Shown piece after piece: positions 9,820-18,798 of a stretch of DNA of 64,000 bases (position 1 is the stretch's first letter; each line of letters begins with the position of its first letter). A program made the position numbers and the translations under genes. Location of the stretch: NCBI GenBank assembly GCA_958295815.1, contig OY282374.1, forward strand, positions 1,322,856 to 1,386,855, in the 5' to 3' direction. The notes beneath the pieces are model-generated. The model was not told where the DNA came from and did not search any database. It saw only the letters and a program-made list of their open reading frames with translations. This DNA is from Candidatus Poribacteria bacterium. Its GTDB lineage: Bacteria > Poribacteria > WGA-4E > WGA-3G.

Positions 9820-9913
9820 ATTTTAAACTATTGTCCTTGCTCGTTTTTCTCCGTTGTCGAGAAACGGATAGTTATTAATTCAGGGATTCTTGATTAAGAG
9901 CCTGCTAAATCGC

Positions 9914-11347
9914 TTAAAAAACAGAATTCTGTGCTGGGTTAAGCATGAGCGATGGTAGAATACCGATAAGCAACACGCCAATCGCTGCGATGATTAATCC
10001 TATGACGAGGGTTGAGGAATATGGGCTAAACTCCAGCTCCTCTTCCGGTTCGCGCATATACATTGTTACAACAACACGGAGATAGTAGAACGCCGATATC
10101 GCAGTATTGATCGCACCAATAATGACGAGCCAGATATGTCCTGCTTGAACTGCTGATTTGAAGATGTAAAATTTACCGACAAATCCAGCAGTCGGGGGAA
10201 ACCCCGCAAGGGACAAGAGCATTAATGTCATGAACATGGCAAGTAACGGCTTGCGCATTCCAAGTCCTGCGTAATCGGAAATCATGAGACTCTCGCCATC
10301 GGCAGTTTTTGCCAAGATAACCGCACCGAACGCCCCAATATTCATTATGCAGTAAACCAGAAGGTAGAGCATCGTGCTGGAGATACCATCGTTGTTTGCT
10401 GCCGCTAAGCCTATCAGCACATAGCCAGCGTGTGCAATACTTGAATATGCAAGCATCCTTTTGATGTTGGTTTGCGCAATCGCAATGATATTCCCAACCG
10501 TCATTGTTAGCATTGCCAATACGATGAGAACACCACCCCACTCAACTTGCAGACTTGGCAGTGCTTCCATGAAGATTCTGAGGAACGCTGCAAACCCAGC
10601 AGCCTTTGGTCCTGCAGAAATAAACGCTGCTATCGTTGTAGGCGCGCCTTCGTAAACATCGGGTGCCCACTGATGGAAGGGGACAATAGCGACCTTAAAG
10701 CCGAACCCAACGACAAGCAGGAACATCCCGGCTAAAAGTAGCGGTGATTTATTCGGAGACGTAATTGCCTCAGCAATTGCAGGCACGCTTGTTGTTCCAG
10801 CACCACCGTAGATTAAAGCAATTCCATAGAGGAAAAACGCACTCGCAAATGCACCGAGCAACAGATATTTCATCCCCGCTTCGCTTGAGGCAGGACTCTC
10901 TCGGAAATAGCCTGCTAACACATACAGTGATAACGACATCAGTTCCAAACCAAGGAAAACGATAATCAACTCATTGCCTGCCGCCATCAACATCATTCCG
11001 AGCGTTGCAAGCAAAATGAGTAGATAGTAAGGTCCTTGCTTTCTGTCACCGCTCCCTAAGTAGCTTATAGAAATCAAAGCCACTAAAATTGTTGAAACGA
11101 GGAAGATAATATTGAAGAAGAGTGAGAAATTATCTACCTTGAACATATCGTTGAATTGGGTACCGACTGTACCTGCCTGATGCATCTGGATAGAAACCCA
11201 TAAAGCAATAGCAGCACCAACGATTGTCATCCAGCCGAGGACCTGTTTAGAAATAGAGTCAAATAGGTCGAAAACGAGCACGATGAGCAATGTCAAAACG
11301 ATAATCAGTTCCGGCATCAGCAACTGCCAGTTAATTTCTATTGGCAT
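9914..11347 (-). CDS. nuoN: NADH-quinone oxidoreductase subunit N
   Basis: 477 residues with about 14 membrane segments, the usual form of the antiporter-like NuoN subunit of complex I. Family motifs seen include GLELMSLSLYVLAGYFR (about residue 130) with the proton-channel glutamate, and FHQWAPDVYEGAPTT near residue 223. The ATG at 11347 has AAAGGAG seven bases upstream. It is the last nuo gene of the operon and follows nhaD by 30 bp. Confidence 0.95.
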   Translation of the reverse strand: MPIEINWQLLMPELIIVLTLLIVLVFDLFDSISKQVLGWMTIVGAAIALWVSIQMHQAGTVGTQFNDMFKVDNFSLFFNIIFLVSTILVALISISYLGSGDRKQGPYYLLILLATLGMMLMAAGNELIIVFLGLELMSLSLYVLAGYFRESPASSEAGMKYLLLGAFASAFFLYGIALIYGGAGTTSVPAIAEAITSPNKSPLLLAGMFLLVVGFGFKVAIVPFHQWAPDVYEGAPTTIAAFISAGPKAAGFAAFLRIFMEALPSLQVEWGGVLIVLAMLTMTVGNIIAIAQTNIKRMLAYSSIAHAGYVLIGLAAANNDGISSTMLYLLVYCIMNIGAFGAVILAKTADGESLMISDYAGLGMRKPLLAMFMTLMLLSLAGFPPTAGFVGKFYIFKSAVQAGHIWLVIIGAINTAISAFYYLRVVVTMYMREPEEELEFSPYSSTLVIGLIIAAIGVLLIGILPSLMLNPAQNSVF

Positions 11348-11377
11348 TCATAATCTCCTTTTGTAGTCTTAAGTGCG

Positions 11378-12865
11378 CTACCGCAGGAACACAAAAGTCA
11401 CAATCACAAAGAGAGGGACTAAGATTACTATCGACCAGAGCATATATCCGAAGAAACTCGGCATACGGATACCGCTTTGTTCTGCTATTGCTTTCACCAT
11501 GAAATTCGGTGCATTGCCGATATAGGTATTCGCACCCATAAACACCGCCCCAACAGAAATAGCCGTTAGCAATTTGACAAACTCTAAGTGCTCAGGATCC
11601 GTCAATTGCCCGGACAGGATTTCTGGTACCAGTGCTTCGGTGAGATGTAATTTTCCGAGTGCTGTGTTAAAGAATGTCAAATAGGTCGGGGCATTGTCCA
11701 GGAAACTCGACAGAATTCCGGTCACCCAGAAATAGTGTAAGGGTTCTCTTATTGCTCCGATTAACCCACGTAACTCACCATTTTCACCAGCCTTCAGAAT
11801 CGCTAATGCCGGAATAATCGTCATAAAGATACCGGCGAATACTTTAGCCACTTCCTCAATCGGTTCCCATGAGAACTCGTTTGCTTGACGCAATTCCCCG
11901 CTGAACGGTGTGAATCTGAGCGACAATAATCCCATAACGACAATCAGGACATCGCGGGCGATATTTTGCCAGTAAACGTGGACACCGAGGATATTGACTT
12001 CTCCTAACTTCACGGTTCCACTCATCAACACCGCAGCAACGATACCAAGGAGGAAGGTTAAGTTGAAAAGTCCGTCTACACGGAGCGGTTCGCTGGTTCC
12101 ATCGTCTGGGACTACACCGCCTTCCCTTTTAAACATAAACGTGTCGAAAACAAAGAATATCGCGATTAAGATGATGCTAATAAATAGCATGTGTGGGAAG
12201 AGAGCTGTTGTTGTCCAAAAGAAAGGCACGCCGTGCAAGAACCCTAAAAAGAGCGGTGGATCACCTAACGGCGTTAAAGAACCCCCGATGTTGCTCACCA
12301 GAAAAATGAAGAAGATAATCAGATGGACTTTACTCTTCCGATACTCGTTAGCTCGAATCAACGGACGGATGAGGAGCATTGATGCGCCAGTGGTTCCCAC
12401 CCAAGAGGCGATGGCGGTTCCGATGAGCAATAAGAGTGTATTGACTATCGGTGTGCCACGCAACGTGCCACGCACGAGAATCCCGCCTGCGACCGTGAAC
12501 AAACCCCATAAGAGAATGATGAACGGGATGTAGTCTATTAGGTAGATATGCAGGATATCGTAGAACGCGTCGCCTCTGAAAGCCACGAGATAAGGAATCG
12601 CGAAAACTAACGACCATGCCAATGACATTTTCCCCCCGTGGTGAACAAGAAAGTGTGAATCTAAGACGAGTGGGAAAATCGCGATTGAAAGTAAAATACC
12701 GACGAATGGAATAATACTCCAGATAGGCAATTTTGCGCCATCTACTCCGCCGTGGTGTGCCCCATCACCGTGTGCATCGTCTGCACCGAATGCCTCTATT
12801 GAAACCGATAGAGCAAGACCTAAAATTACACAAAGAATAAGACAAGATGCGAGTTTGAACTTCAC
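11378..12865 (-). CDS. nhaD: NhaD-type Na+/H+ antiporter inserted in the nuo operon
   Basis: 495 residues, ion-transporter superfamily. An N-terminal signal-like helix (residues 5-27) is followed by a His/Asp-rich loop (DDAHGDGAHHGG) and then about 11-12 membrane helices. The conserved GGSLTPLGDPPLFLGFLHGV (about 215-234) is the signature of NhaD-like antiporters. The start is a GTG directly abutting the nuoM stop codon (TAA-GTG), so the two genes are almost certainly co-translated. As I recall, Rhodothermus marinus also has an nhaD gene among its complex I genes. The position suggests coupling of sodium or proton balance to complex I; that is inference. Confidence 0.88.
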   Translation of the reverse strand: MKFKLASCLILCVILGLALSVSIEAFGADDAHGDGAHHGGVDGAKLPIWSIIPFVGILLSIAIFPLVLDSHFLVHHGGKMSLAWSLVFAIPYLVAFRGDAFYDILHIYLIDYIPFIILLWGLFTVAGGILVRGTLRGTPIVNTLLLLIGTAIASWVGTTGASMLLIRPLIRANEYRKSKVHLIIFFIFLVSNIGGSLTPLGDPPLFLGFLHGVPFFWTTTALFPHMLFISIILIAIFFVFDTFMFKREGGVVPDDGTSEPLRVDGLFNLTFLLGIVAAVLMSGTVKLGEVNILGVHVYWQNIARDVLIVVMGLLSLRFTPFSGELRQANEFSWEPIEEVAKVFAGIFMTIIPALAILKAGENGELRGLIGAIREPLHYFWVTGILSSFLDNAPTYLTFFNTALGKLHLTEALVPEILSGQLTDPEHLEFVKLLTAISVGAVFMGANTYIGNAPNFMVKAIAEQSGIRMPSFFGYMLWSIVILVPLFVIVTFVFLR

Positions 12866-14425
12866 TTACTTCGTCTGTGCCTCCTTTTCATTCTTTTCAT
12901 GTTGTGTTCCTTGTAACGCAAGTTGGCTGTTTTGTAGTTTCCGTTCTTCTATATGTCCCGTGGCGGATTGAGTTTTCACCTGTGTCACAACAACGTCTAC
13001 TGATTTTTCCATCTTACTCAGGAAAGGCTTTGGATAGACACCAATCCAGACGATGAACAGCAGGATCGGAAGCAACACAACGATTTCGCGGGCGTTCAGA
13101 TCAGGTAACTCTGCGTTTGTTTTATCCAGTGTTCCGAACATCACCCGTTGGAACATCCACAACATATACACGGCTGCGAGGATCACACCGGCGGTTGCGA
13201 AAATTACGTACACCTTGGAGAAAGCCCCCTCAACAAAACTGCCGAACAGTATCATATATTCACCGACGAACCCGTTCAAACCCGGTAACCCGATTGATGA
13301 CAGCGTCACAATCATAAAAATCGTGGCGAAAACCGGCATCTGTTTTGACAAGCCGCCGAAATCAACGATCATTCTACTATGTCGCCGCTCATAGATCATT
13401 CCGACCAAGAGGAATAGTGCGCCTGTGCTAAGACCGTGATTGACCATTTGCAACACGCTTCCCTGAATACCCGCTGGATTTCTTGAAAAGAGTCCTAACA
13501 CAACGAAACCGAGGTGACTTACACTCGAGTAAGCGACAAGTTTCTTGAGATCGGGTTGTACCATGGCGACTAATGCACCATAGATGATGCCGATGACTGC
13601 AAGCGTAACTATCAGCGGCGTGAATGTAGCCGCGGCATCTGGAAAGAGTGGTAGGCAAAATCGAATTATGCCATAGGTCCCCATCTTTAGCAGGACACCG
13701 GCAAGGATAACGCTCCCGGCTGTAGGTGCTTCAACGTGCGCATCCGGGAGCCATGTATGGAACGGGAAGAGCGGTACCTTAATAGCGAAGGCAATAAAGA
13801 ACCCAAGGAATAACAGATCTGAATGTCTGAATGGACCACTTAGCGTCGTGAGATCAAAGCTATTATTGTTTTGGAAGTATAGTGCTAAAATGCCGACAAG
13901 CATCAAGGCACTGCCCGCCATTGTATAGAGGACAAACTTCACAGTAGCATAAATCCTGCGCTCTCCACCCCAAATGCCGATAAGGAAGTACATTGGGATC
14001 AGCATCGACTCCCAAAACACGAAAAAGAGAAAAAGATCCAATGAGCAGAAGACCCCCAACATTCCGGTTTCAAGTGCGAGCAGCGACATCATGAAGCCGC
14101 TTAGTCCTTTCTCAACTGAATTCCATGCAGCGAGAATGCACACCGGTGTCAGGAATGTCGTAAGTAATACCAACCACAGCGAAATACCGTCGATGCCGAT
14201 GTGGTAACTTATACCTAAACCCGGAATCCACTCCTCTTGGGTAACATTTTGGAACGTTGCTGTCGCCGCGTCAAATCCGGTATAAAGCCCCAACGAGATA
14301 ATAAACGTCAGAAGCCCGATCGCAAGCGCGATGCCTTTGACAGCAGATGCTCCCAACCCTCTGAGCAACACAATCGCTATCACACCAAGCAGTGGTAAAA
14401 AAATGACTGTTGAAAGTAACAACAA
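12866..14425 (-). CDS. nuoM: NADH-quinone oxidoreductase subunit M
   Basis: 519 residues, antiporter-like membrane subunit. Recognisable segments include FWESMLIPMYFLIGIWGG (about 135-152) with the conserved glutamate, and FPFHTWLPDAHVEAPTAGSV near residue 222. The start is TTG, supported by AAAGGAGG just upstream (14428-14435). The last 45 residues form a hydrophilic, Gln/Lys-rich tail longer than usual for the subunit. A 253-bp gap without visible genes separates it from nuoL. Confidence 0.95.
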   Translation of the reverse strand: MLLLSTVIFLPLLGVIAIVLLRGLGASAVKGIALAIGLLTFIISLGLYTGFDAATATFQNVTQEEWIPGLGISYHIGIDGISLWLVLLTTFLTPVCILAAWNSVEKGLSGFMMSLLALETGMLGVFCSLDLFLFFVFWESMLIPMYFLIGIWGGERRIYATVKFVLYTMAGSALMLVGILALYFQNNNSFDLTTLSGPFRHSDLLFLGFFIAFAIKVPLFPFHTWLPDAHVEAPTAGSVILAGVLLKMGTYGIIRFCLPLFPDAAATFTPLIVTLAVIGIIYGALVAMVQPDLKKLVAYSSVSHLGFVVLGLFSRNPAGIQGSVLQMVNHGLSTGALFLLVGMIYERRHSRMIVDFGGLSKQMPVFATIFMIVTLSSIGLPGLNGFVGEYMILFGSFVEGAFSKVYVIFATAGVILAAVYMLWMFQRVMFGTLDKTNAELPDLNAREIVVLLPILLFIVWIGVYPKPFLSKMEKSVDVVVTQVKTQSATGHIEERKLQNSQLALQGTQHEKNEKEAQTK

Positions 14426-14678
14426 GGAACCTCCTTTAGGGTAACTTAACTTTCACCGATAGGCACGACCTGCCGGTCTTCACGATTCCGTCTCTTGAAT
14501 CTCTTGAAGAAATAAATTACCGCCTGAACCAATTCTTCCAAAACACATCATAGGAAAAAACCAGAAAAGCAACGCTCCTCGTGTTTCTGATTCAATTCCT
14601 GACGATGCTTAGAAAACCCATCACGGGGCATTGCTCTGCCACCAAGATCTTAACTTACGGTTGAACACAGAAATGTCT

Positions 14679-16568
14679 TTATCCGAAAAACAGATAGTAC
14701 GCGAGGAATAGCACAATTCCCAGAACCATTGAAACAATGTACGCTTGGACGAGCCCTGTTTGGAGTCGTCGCAATATTCCCCCAATAAATCGGATAATCG
14801 CAGCTACACCGTTAACTATTCCATCAATGATCCCGTTATCAACGAGCTGCCAAAGAATGAAATGAGAACCGTTTTTAATCGGTTGCACGATGAGCGCGTT
14901 GTATATCTCGTCAATGTAGTACTTGTTCGCAAGGAGTTTATGTAATGCATTGGTAGGTTCATCGGACGGTGCGCGTTTACTGTAACGCATCCATGCGAAG
15001 GCAATACCTGCTAAACCAACAACCGATGAAATTGCCATAAACAAGAGGACATTACCCGATGCTTCATGGTGTGCCTCTGGAAAAACACCCTTCGTGAAAT
15101 GGTGGAACCAACTCTCATGTCCACCCCAACCTAATAACAAACCGATTAAGGCAGAGGGGATCGCTAAAATTGCTAACGGTATCCACATCACTGGTGGTGA
15201 TTCATGTACGTGCGAGGCAACGTCCGGGTCGGCGCGAGATTCGCCATAGAACGTCACGAAGATCAAGCGGAACATGTAAAATGCTGTCAGGAATGCCGTA
15301 ACTAACCCGATAACGTAGATTATAGGCGAACTTCCCCACGCGCTGTGTAAGATTTCGTCTTTGCTCCAGAAGCCACTTAGGAATGGGAATCCTGCAATGG
15401 CAAGTGCTCCAATTAAAAATGTCCAGTGCGTTATCGGCATCTTTGCTCTTAAACCGCCCATCTTCCGCATATCTAACTCATTCGCCATGGCGTGCATTAC
15501 GCTACCGGCGGTGAGGAACATCAGTCCTTTGAAGAAGGCGTGTGTTACCAAATGGAAGACGCCAGACGCGTAAGCACCAACACCGACCCCAAGGAACATA
15601 TATCCAAGTTGGCTTACCGTGGAATAGGCGAGAATACGTTTGATGTCGTTTTGGGTCAATGCTATTGTCGCCGCGAAGAATGCAGTTAAAACGCCGATCC
15701 ATGCGACAACTTCACCTGTATGTGCTAATTCATAAAGCACAGCGGAGCGGGCTATCATGTACACGCCTGCTGTTACCATTGTAGCGGCGTGGATTAACGC
15801 ACTGACAGGTGTTGGACCTTCCATAGCGTCCGGTAGCCACACGTAGAGCGGAATCTGTGCTGATTTACCAATCGCGCCGACAAAGAGTAGCAATGTCGCA
15901 ATTACGAGGGTGCTGGCTCCAAAAACTTTTTGAAAGTTATCTGCTTCAGCGGCGTCGAATAGTGATGCGAAATCGAGGGTTCCAAATGCTGCAAATAGGG
16001 TGAACATTCCTAATAGGAAACCGAAATCACCGATCCTGTTCACAATAAAAGCTTTTTTCCCCGCATCAGTCGCCGACTTCTTATCATACCAGAACCCGAT
16101 CAGTAGGTAAGAGCAAAGCCCGACGCCTTCCCATCCGACAAACATCATTAGGTAGTTGTTGCCGAGAACAAGGATTAGCATTGCGAACACAAATAGATTT
16201 AGGTACGCAAAATAACGTGTATACCCCGGATCGCCGTGCATGTAGCCGATCGAGTACACGTGGATAAGGAATCCTACACCTGTGATTACCAACAGCATTA
16301 CCGTTGTTAGCGCGTCTACTCGGAATCCGATGTTAAAGGCGAACGTCTCTCCAGTAATCCATTCGTAAAGTGTTTCATCAAAGGGAGTAGCACCGCTGTG
16401 AACGCTGGTAAAGGCGATAATCGAACAGATTAGGGAGATAAGCACTGCTAACGCACCGATCCATCCGCTCAGTTTCTCGTTCCCTTTAAGCCATTTTCCA
16501 AGCAACCCGTTAATCAGGAACCCAACAAGTGGGGCAACTAACAGAACAACGATTAATTCAAGTGACAT
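14679..16568 (-). CDS. nuoL: NADH-quinone oxidoreductase subunit L
   Basis: 629 residues, the largest antiporter-like subunit. N-terminal GWEGVGLCSYLLIGFWYDK (about 145-163) and central LYVWLPDAMEGPTPVSALIH (about 235-254) are diagnostic. The C-terminal region after residue 540 carries the amphipathic stretch and last helix that form the lateral arm of complex I. It lies 109 bp downstream of nuoK. Length and motifs are normal. Confidence 0.95.
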   Translation of the reverse strand: MSLELIVVLLVAPLVGFLINGLLGKWLKGNEKLSGWIGALAVLISLICSIIAFTSVHSGATPFDETLYEWITGETFAFNIGFRVDALTTVMLLVITGVGFLIHVYSIGYMHGDPGYTRYFAYLNLFVFAMLILVLGNNYLMMFVGWEGVGLCSYLLIGFWYDKKSATDAGKKAFIVNRIGDFGFLLGMFTLFAAFGTLDFASLFDAAEADNFQKVFGASTLVIATLLLFVGAIGKSAQIPLYVWLPDAMEGPTPVSALIHAATMVTAGVYMIARSAVLYELAHTGEVVAWIGVLTAFFAATIALTQNDIKRILAYSTVSQLGYMFLGVGVGAYASGVFHLVTHAFFKGLMFLTAGSVMHAMANELDMRKMGGLRAKMPITHWTFLIGALAIAGFPFLSGFWSKDEILHSAWGSSPIIYVIGLVTAFLTAFYMFRLIFVTFYGESRADPDVASHVHESPPVMWIPLAILAIPSALIGLLLGWGGHESWFHHFTKGVFPEAHHEASGNVLLFMAISSVVGLAGIAFAWMRYSKRAPSDEPTNALHKLLANKYYIDEIYNALIVQPIKNGSHFILWQLVDNGIIDGIVNGVAAIIRFIGGILRRLQTGLVQAYIVSMVLGIVLFLAYYLFFG

Positions 16569-16677
16569 TTTTTATCCTTGCTAATACGGTTAGTGGATTA
16601 TGCTGCTTTAAATATCACGACTTCGCCCGAAATCTGGGAACCTGTCGGAGATTTCTATGCAGCGGATAATCCTTTCT

Positions 16678-16977
16678 TTACCCTTTCAACGAATTAACTT
16701 CATCCACGTTAATCGTTTGACGATGTTTGAAGACGCTTACGATAATGGCAAGGCCGATCGCAACCTCTGCGGCAGCGACAGTCATTACAAAGAAGACAAA
16801 CACTTGTCCTGTTGCCTCGCCAAGACTGCGACTGATGGCTACAAAGGCGAGATTCGCCGCATTCAGCATCAGTTCAATGCACATAAAGATGATGATAGCG
16901 TTCCTACGGATGAGGACTCCGATTACGCCTGTTGTAAACAAGAGCGCGCTTAAGATGAGGTAATACTGTAATTCCAT
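16678..16977 (-). CDS. nuoK: NADH-quinone oxidoreductase subunit K
   Basis: 99 residues with three membrane helices, the usual NuoK length. The second helix holds the two conserved glutamates of the proton path ([15 protein letters not shown], about 31-45, and [11 protein letters not shown], about 69-79). GGAG lies upstream of the ATG. Order J-K-L is conserved. Confidence 0.94.
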   Translation of the reverse strand: MELQYYLILSALLFTTGVIGVLIRRNAIIIFMCIELMLNAANLAFVAISRSLGEATGQVFVFFVMTVAAAEVAIGLAIIVSVFKHRQTINVDEVNSLKG

Positions 16978-17026
16978 ATAAAACCCTTTCTCCTAATGAC
17001 TGTAGGCTTCTATAGCCGAAGCGGCT

Positions 17027-17554
17027 TTAGTTTTCAGCCTCACTTCCACGTTTTACCAAGACGATAACTCCAATCAGTGCCGCTAATAGTATGAGCGAGG
17101 TAACCTCAAACGGTAAGAGGTACTTGCTGAACAAGAGTTCGCCAATATCATAAGTCGTTGTGGTCGGTGTTTCCGTAGCCGGTTGTGCGGAGGCGATCGC
17201 TGTGTTGTTGAGAACGTTTGTAGCGATGTAGACGCCTTCGACAGCGAGGAGGATACCTAAGACTATTGCAAAGCCCTTGAGTTTTCCTGACATCGCACCT
17301 TTCGCCGAAAGTGTTCCGAGGTTCAGCAACATAATCACAAAGAGGAACAGCACCATAATAGCCCCGGCATAAACAATCACTTGCACAGCGGCGACGAAGT
17401 GCGCACCTAACAGCAGAAACAGTCCTGCTTGTGCGAAAAAGGTCACAATAAGCGAAAGGGCACTATAGATCGGGTGCCGAAACGAGATTACAGCAATTGC
17501 GCCGATCAGCGAGACTCCTCCAAAGAGAATAAATAGAATTTGTTCTGCATTCAT
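17027..17554 (-). CDS. nuoJ: NADH-quinone oxidoreductase subunit J
   Basis: 175 residues, five membrane helices. The conserved helix QVIVYAGAIMVLFLFVIMLL (about 58-77) contains the pi-bulge region of this subunit. It starts only 11 bp after nuoH, so there is no room for nuoI, which normally lies between H and J. GGAG precedes the ATG. Confidence 0.94.
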   Translation of the reverse strand: MNAEQILFILFGGVSLIGAIAVISFRHPIYSALSLIVTFFAQAGLFLLLGAHFVAAVQVIVYAGAIMVLFLFVIMLLNLGTLSAKGAMSGKLKGFAIVLGILLAVEGVYIATNVLNNTAIASAQPATETPTTTTYDIGELLFSKYLLPFEVTSLILLAALIGVIVLVKRGSEAEN

Positions 17555-17565
17555 TAGCGCGTCTC

Positions 17566-18753
17566 CTACTCTATTGCGTCGAGAGCAGTCGGTGTGAGCC
17601 GACTGTCGCTGTCTTGTATTGCTGGTTTAGGTGTCTTCATCGCAAGCAGCCCTGCCACGATTGATGCAACAATAAACGCAGCGACTATATTGCCGATGGC
17701 TACCACAAGGCGAGAACTGGTCATTATCCATAGTGTGCCGGTTACAACGATTGAGGTCAACGCAACGGGCAACAGGAATTTCCAACCGAAGTTCATGAGC
17801 TGATCGTAGCGGAACCGCGGAAGCGTCCAGCGTACCCAGATGAACACGAATAGGAAAATTGCTGTTTTGACGAAGAATATGCCGAATGAGATGATTCCGC
17901 TCCATACGGGACCGCCCATATTCTCTAAACCAAAGAAGTGCCATCCCCCAAGGAAGAGCGTTACTGTCACAGCAGAACCTACAATCATGTTCATGTATTC
18001 CGCCATGAAAAACATCGCAAATTTCATACTACTGTATTCTGTGTGGTAACCTGCAACAAGTTCCTGTTCTGCTTCGGCAAGGTCAAATGGTAAGCGGTTT
18101 GTTTCTGCGTACATCGCTGTGGTAAACGCTAAAAAGGCAGGAAAGTGAATCATGAAATTCCAATGCCATGGATATGCGCCTTGGGCTGTCGCTATTTCTC
18201 GAAGGCTCAGCGAACTCGTTAGCATCAGTACCCCAATGATTGCCAGTCCGAGGGTCAATTCGTAGCTAATCATTTGCGCTGATGAACGTAGGCCACCTAA
18301 AAGTGAATACTTGTTGTTAGATGCCCAAGCACCGAGTACAACACCATAGACACCAAGCGACGTTATCGCTAAGACATACAGAATGCCGATGTTGATATCC
18401 GCAATCTGGAGGGGTATTTCATATCCGAGTATCGTGATGGAGCTTCCAAACGGCACAACTGCAACTGTAACGAGTGCTGGAACTAAGAGCATTGCTGGCG
18501 CAAGCACGTAAAGCGGCTTATCTACATGATTTGGGATGAGGTCTTCCTTAAAGAGGAACTTTAACCCGTCCGCAATCGGTTGTAGGATTCCTTGGAAACC
18601 AACTCGATTCGGTCCGAGTCGATCCTGCATCCATCCGCTTACCCTACGTTCTGACCAGATCATTGCCATCACGCCGATAAGTAGCATATGTACAATGATG
18701 ACAATTTTGGCGGTCGAGCTGAGGATAAAAACGCTAAGTGGTAAATTTTCCAT
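17566..18753 (-). CDS. nuoH: NADH-quinone oxidoreductase subunit H
   Basis: 395 residues, eight to nine helices, membrane subunit at the quinone entry. RMQDRLGPNRVG-like text (MQDRLGPNRVGFQGILQPI, residues 42-60) and FDLAEAEQELVAGYHTEYS (near 224-242), which carries the conserved acidic loop, are diagnostic. The extension of about 45 residues after the last conserved segment is hydrophobic, then polar. AGAAGGAG precedes the ATG. Confidence 0.95.
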   Translation of the reverse strand: MENLPLSVFILSSTAKIVIIVHMLLIGVMAMIWSERRVSGWMQDRLGPNRVGFQGILQPIADGLKFLFKEDLIPNHVDKPLYVLAPAMLLVPALVTVAVVPFGSSITILGYEIPLQIADINIGILYVLAITSLGVYGVVLGAWASNNKYSLLGGLRSSAQMISYELTLGLAIIGVLMLTSSLSLREIATAQGAYPWHWNFMIHFPAFLAFTTAMYAETNRLPFDLAEAEQELVAGYHTEYSSMKFAMFFMAEYMNMIVGSAVTVTLFLGGWHFFGLENMGGPVWSGIISFGIFFVKTAIFLFVFIWVRWTLPRFRYDQLMNFGWKFLLPVALTSIVVTGTLWIMTSSRLVVAIGNIVAAFIVASIVAGLLAMKTPKPAIQDSDSRLTPTALDAIE

Positions 18754-18798
18754 AGTTTCTCCTTCTTGCTGGAAACCCTCATTATCGAGGGCACAGGA

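Noticed and set aside
9849..9870. Terminator between nuoN and the oxidoreductase gene
   Set aside because: The stem TCCGTT/AACGGA is short and is followed by A, not T, on the transcribed strand.
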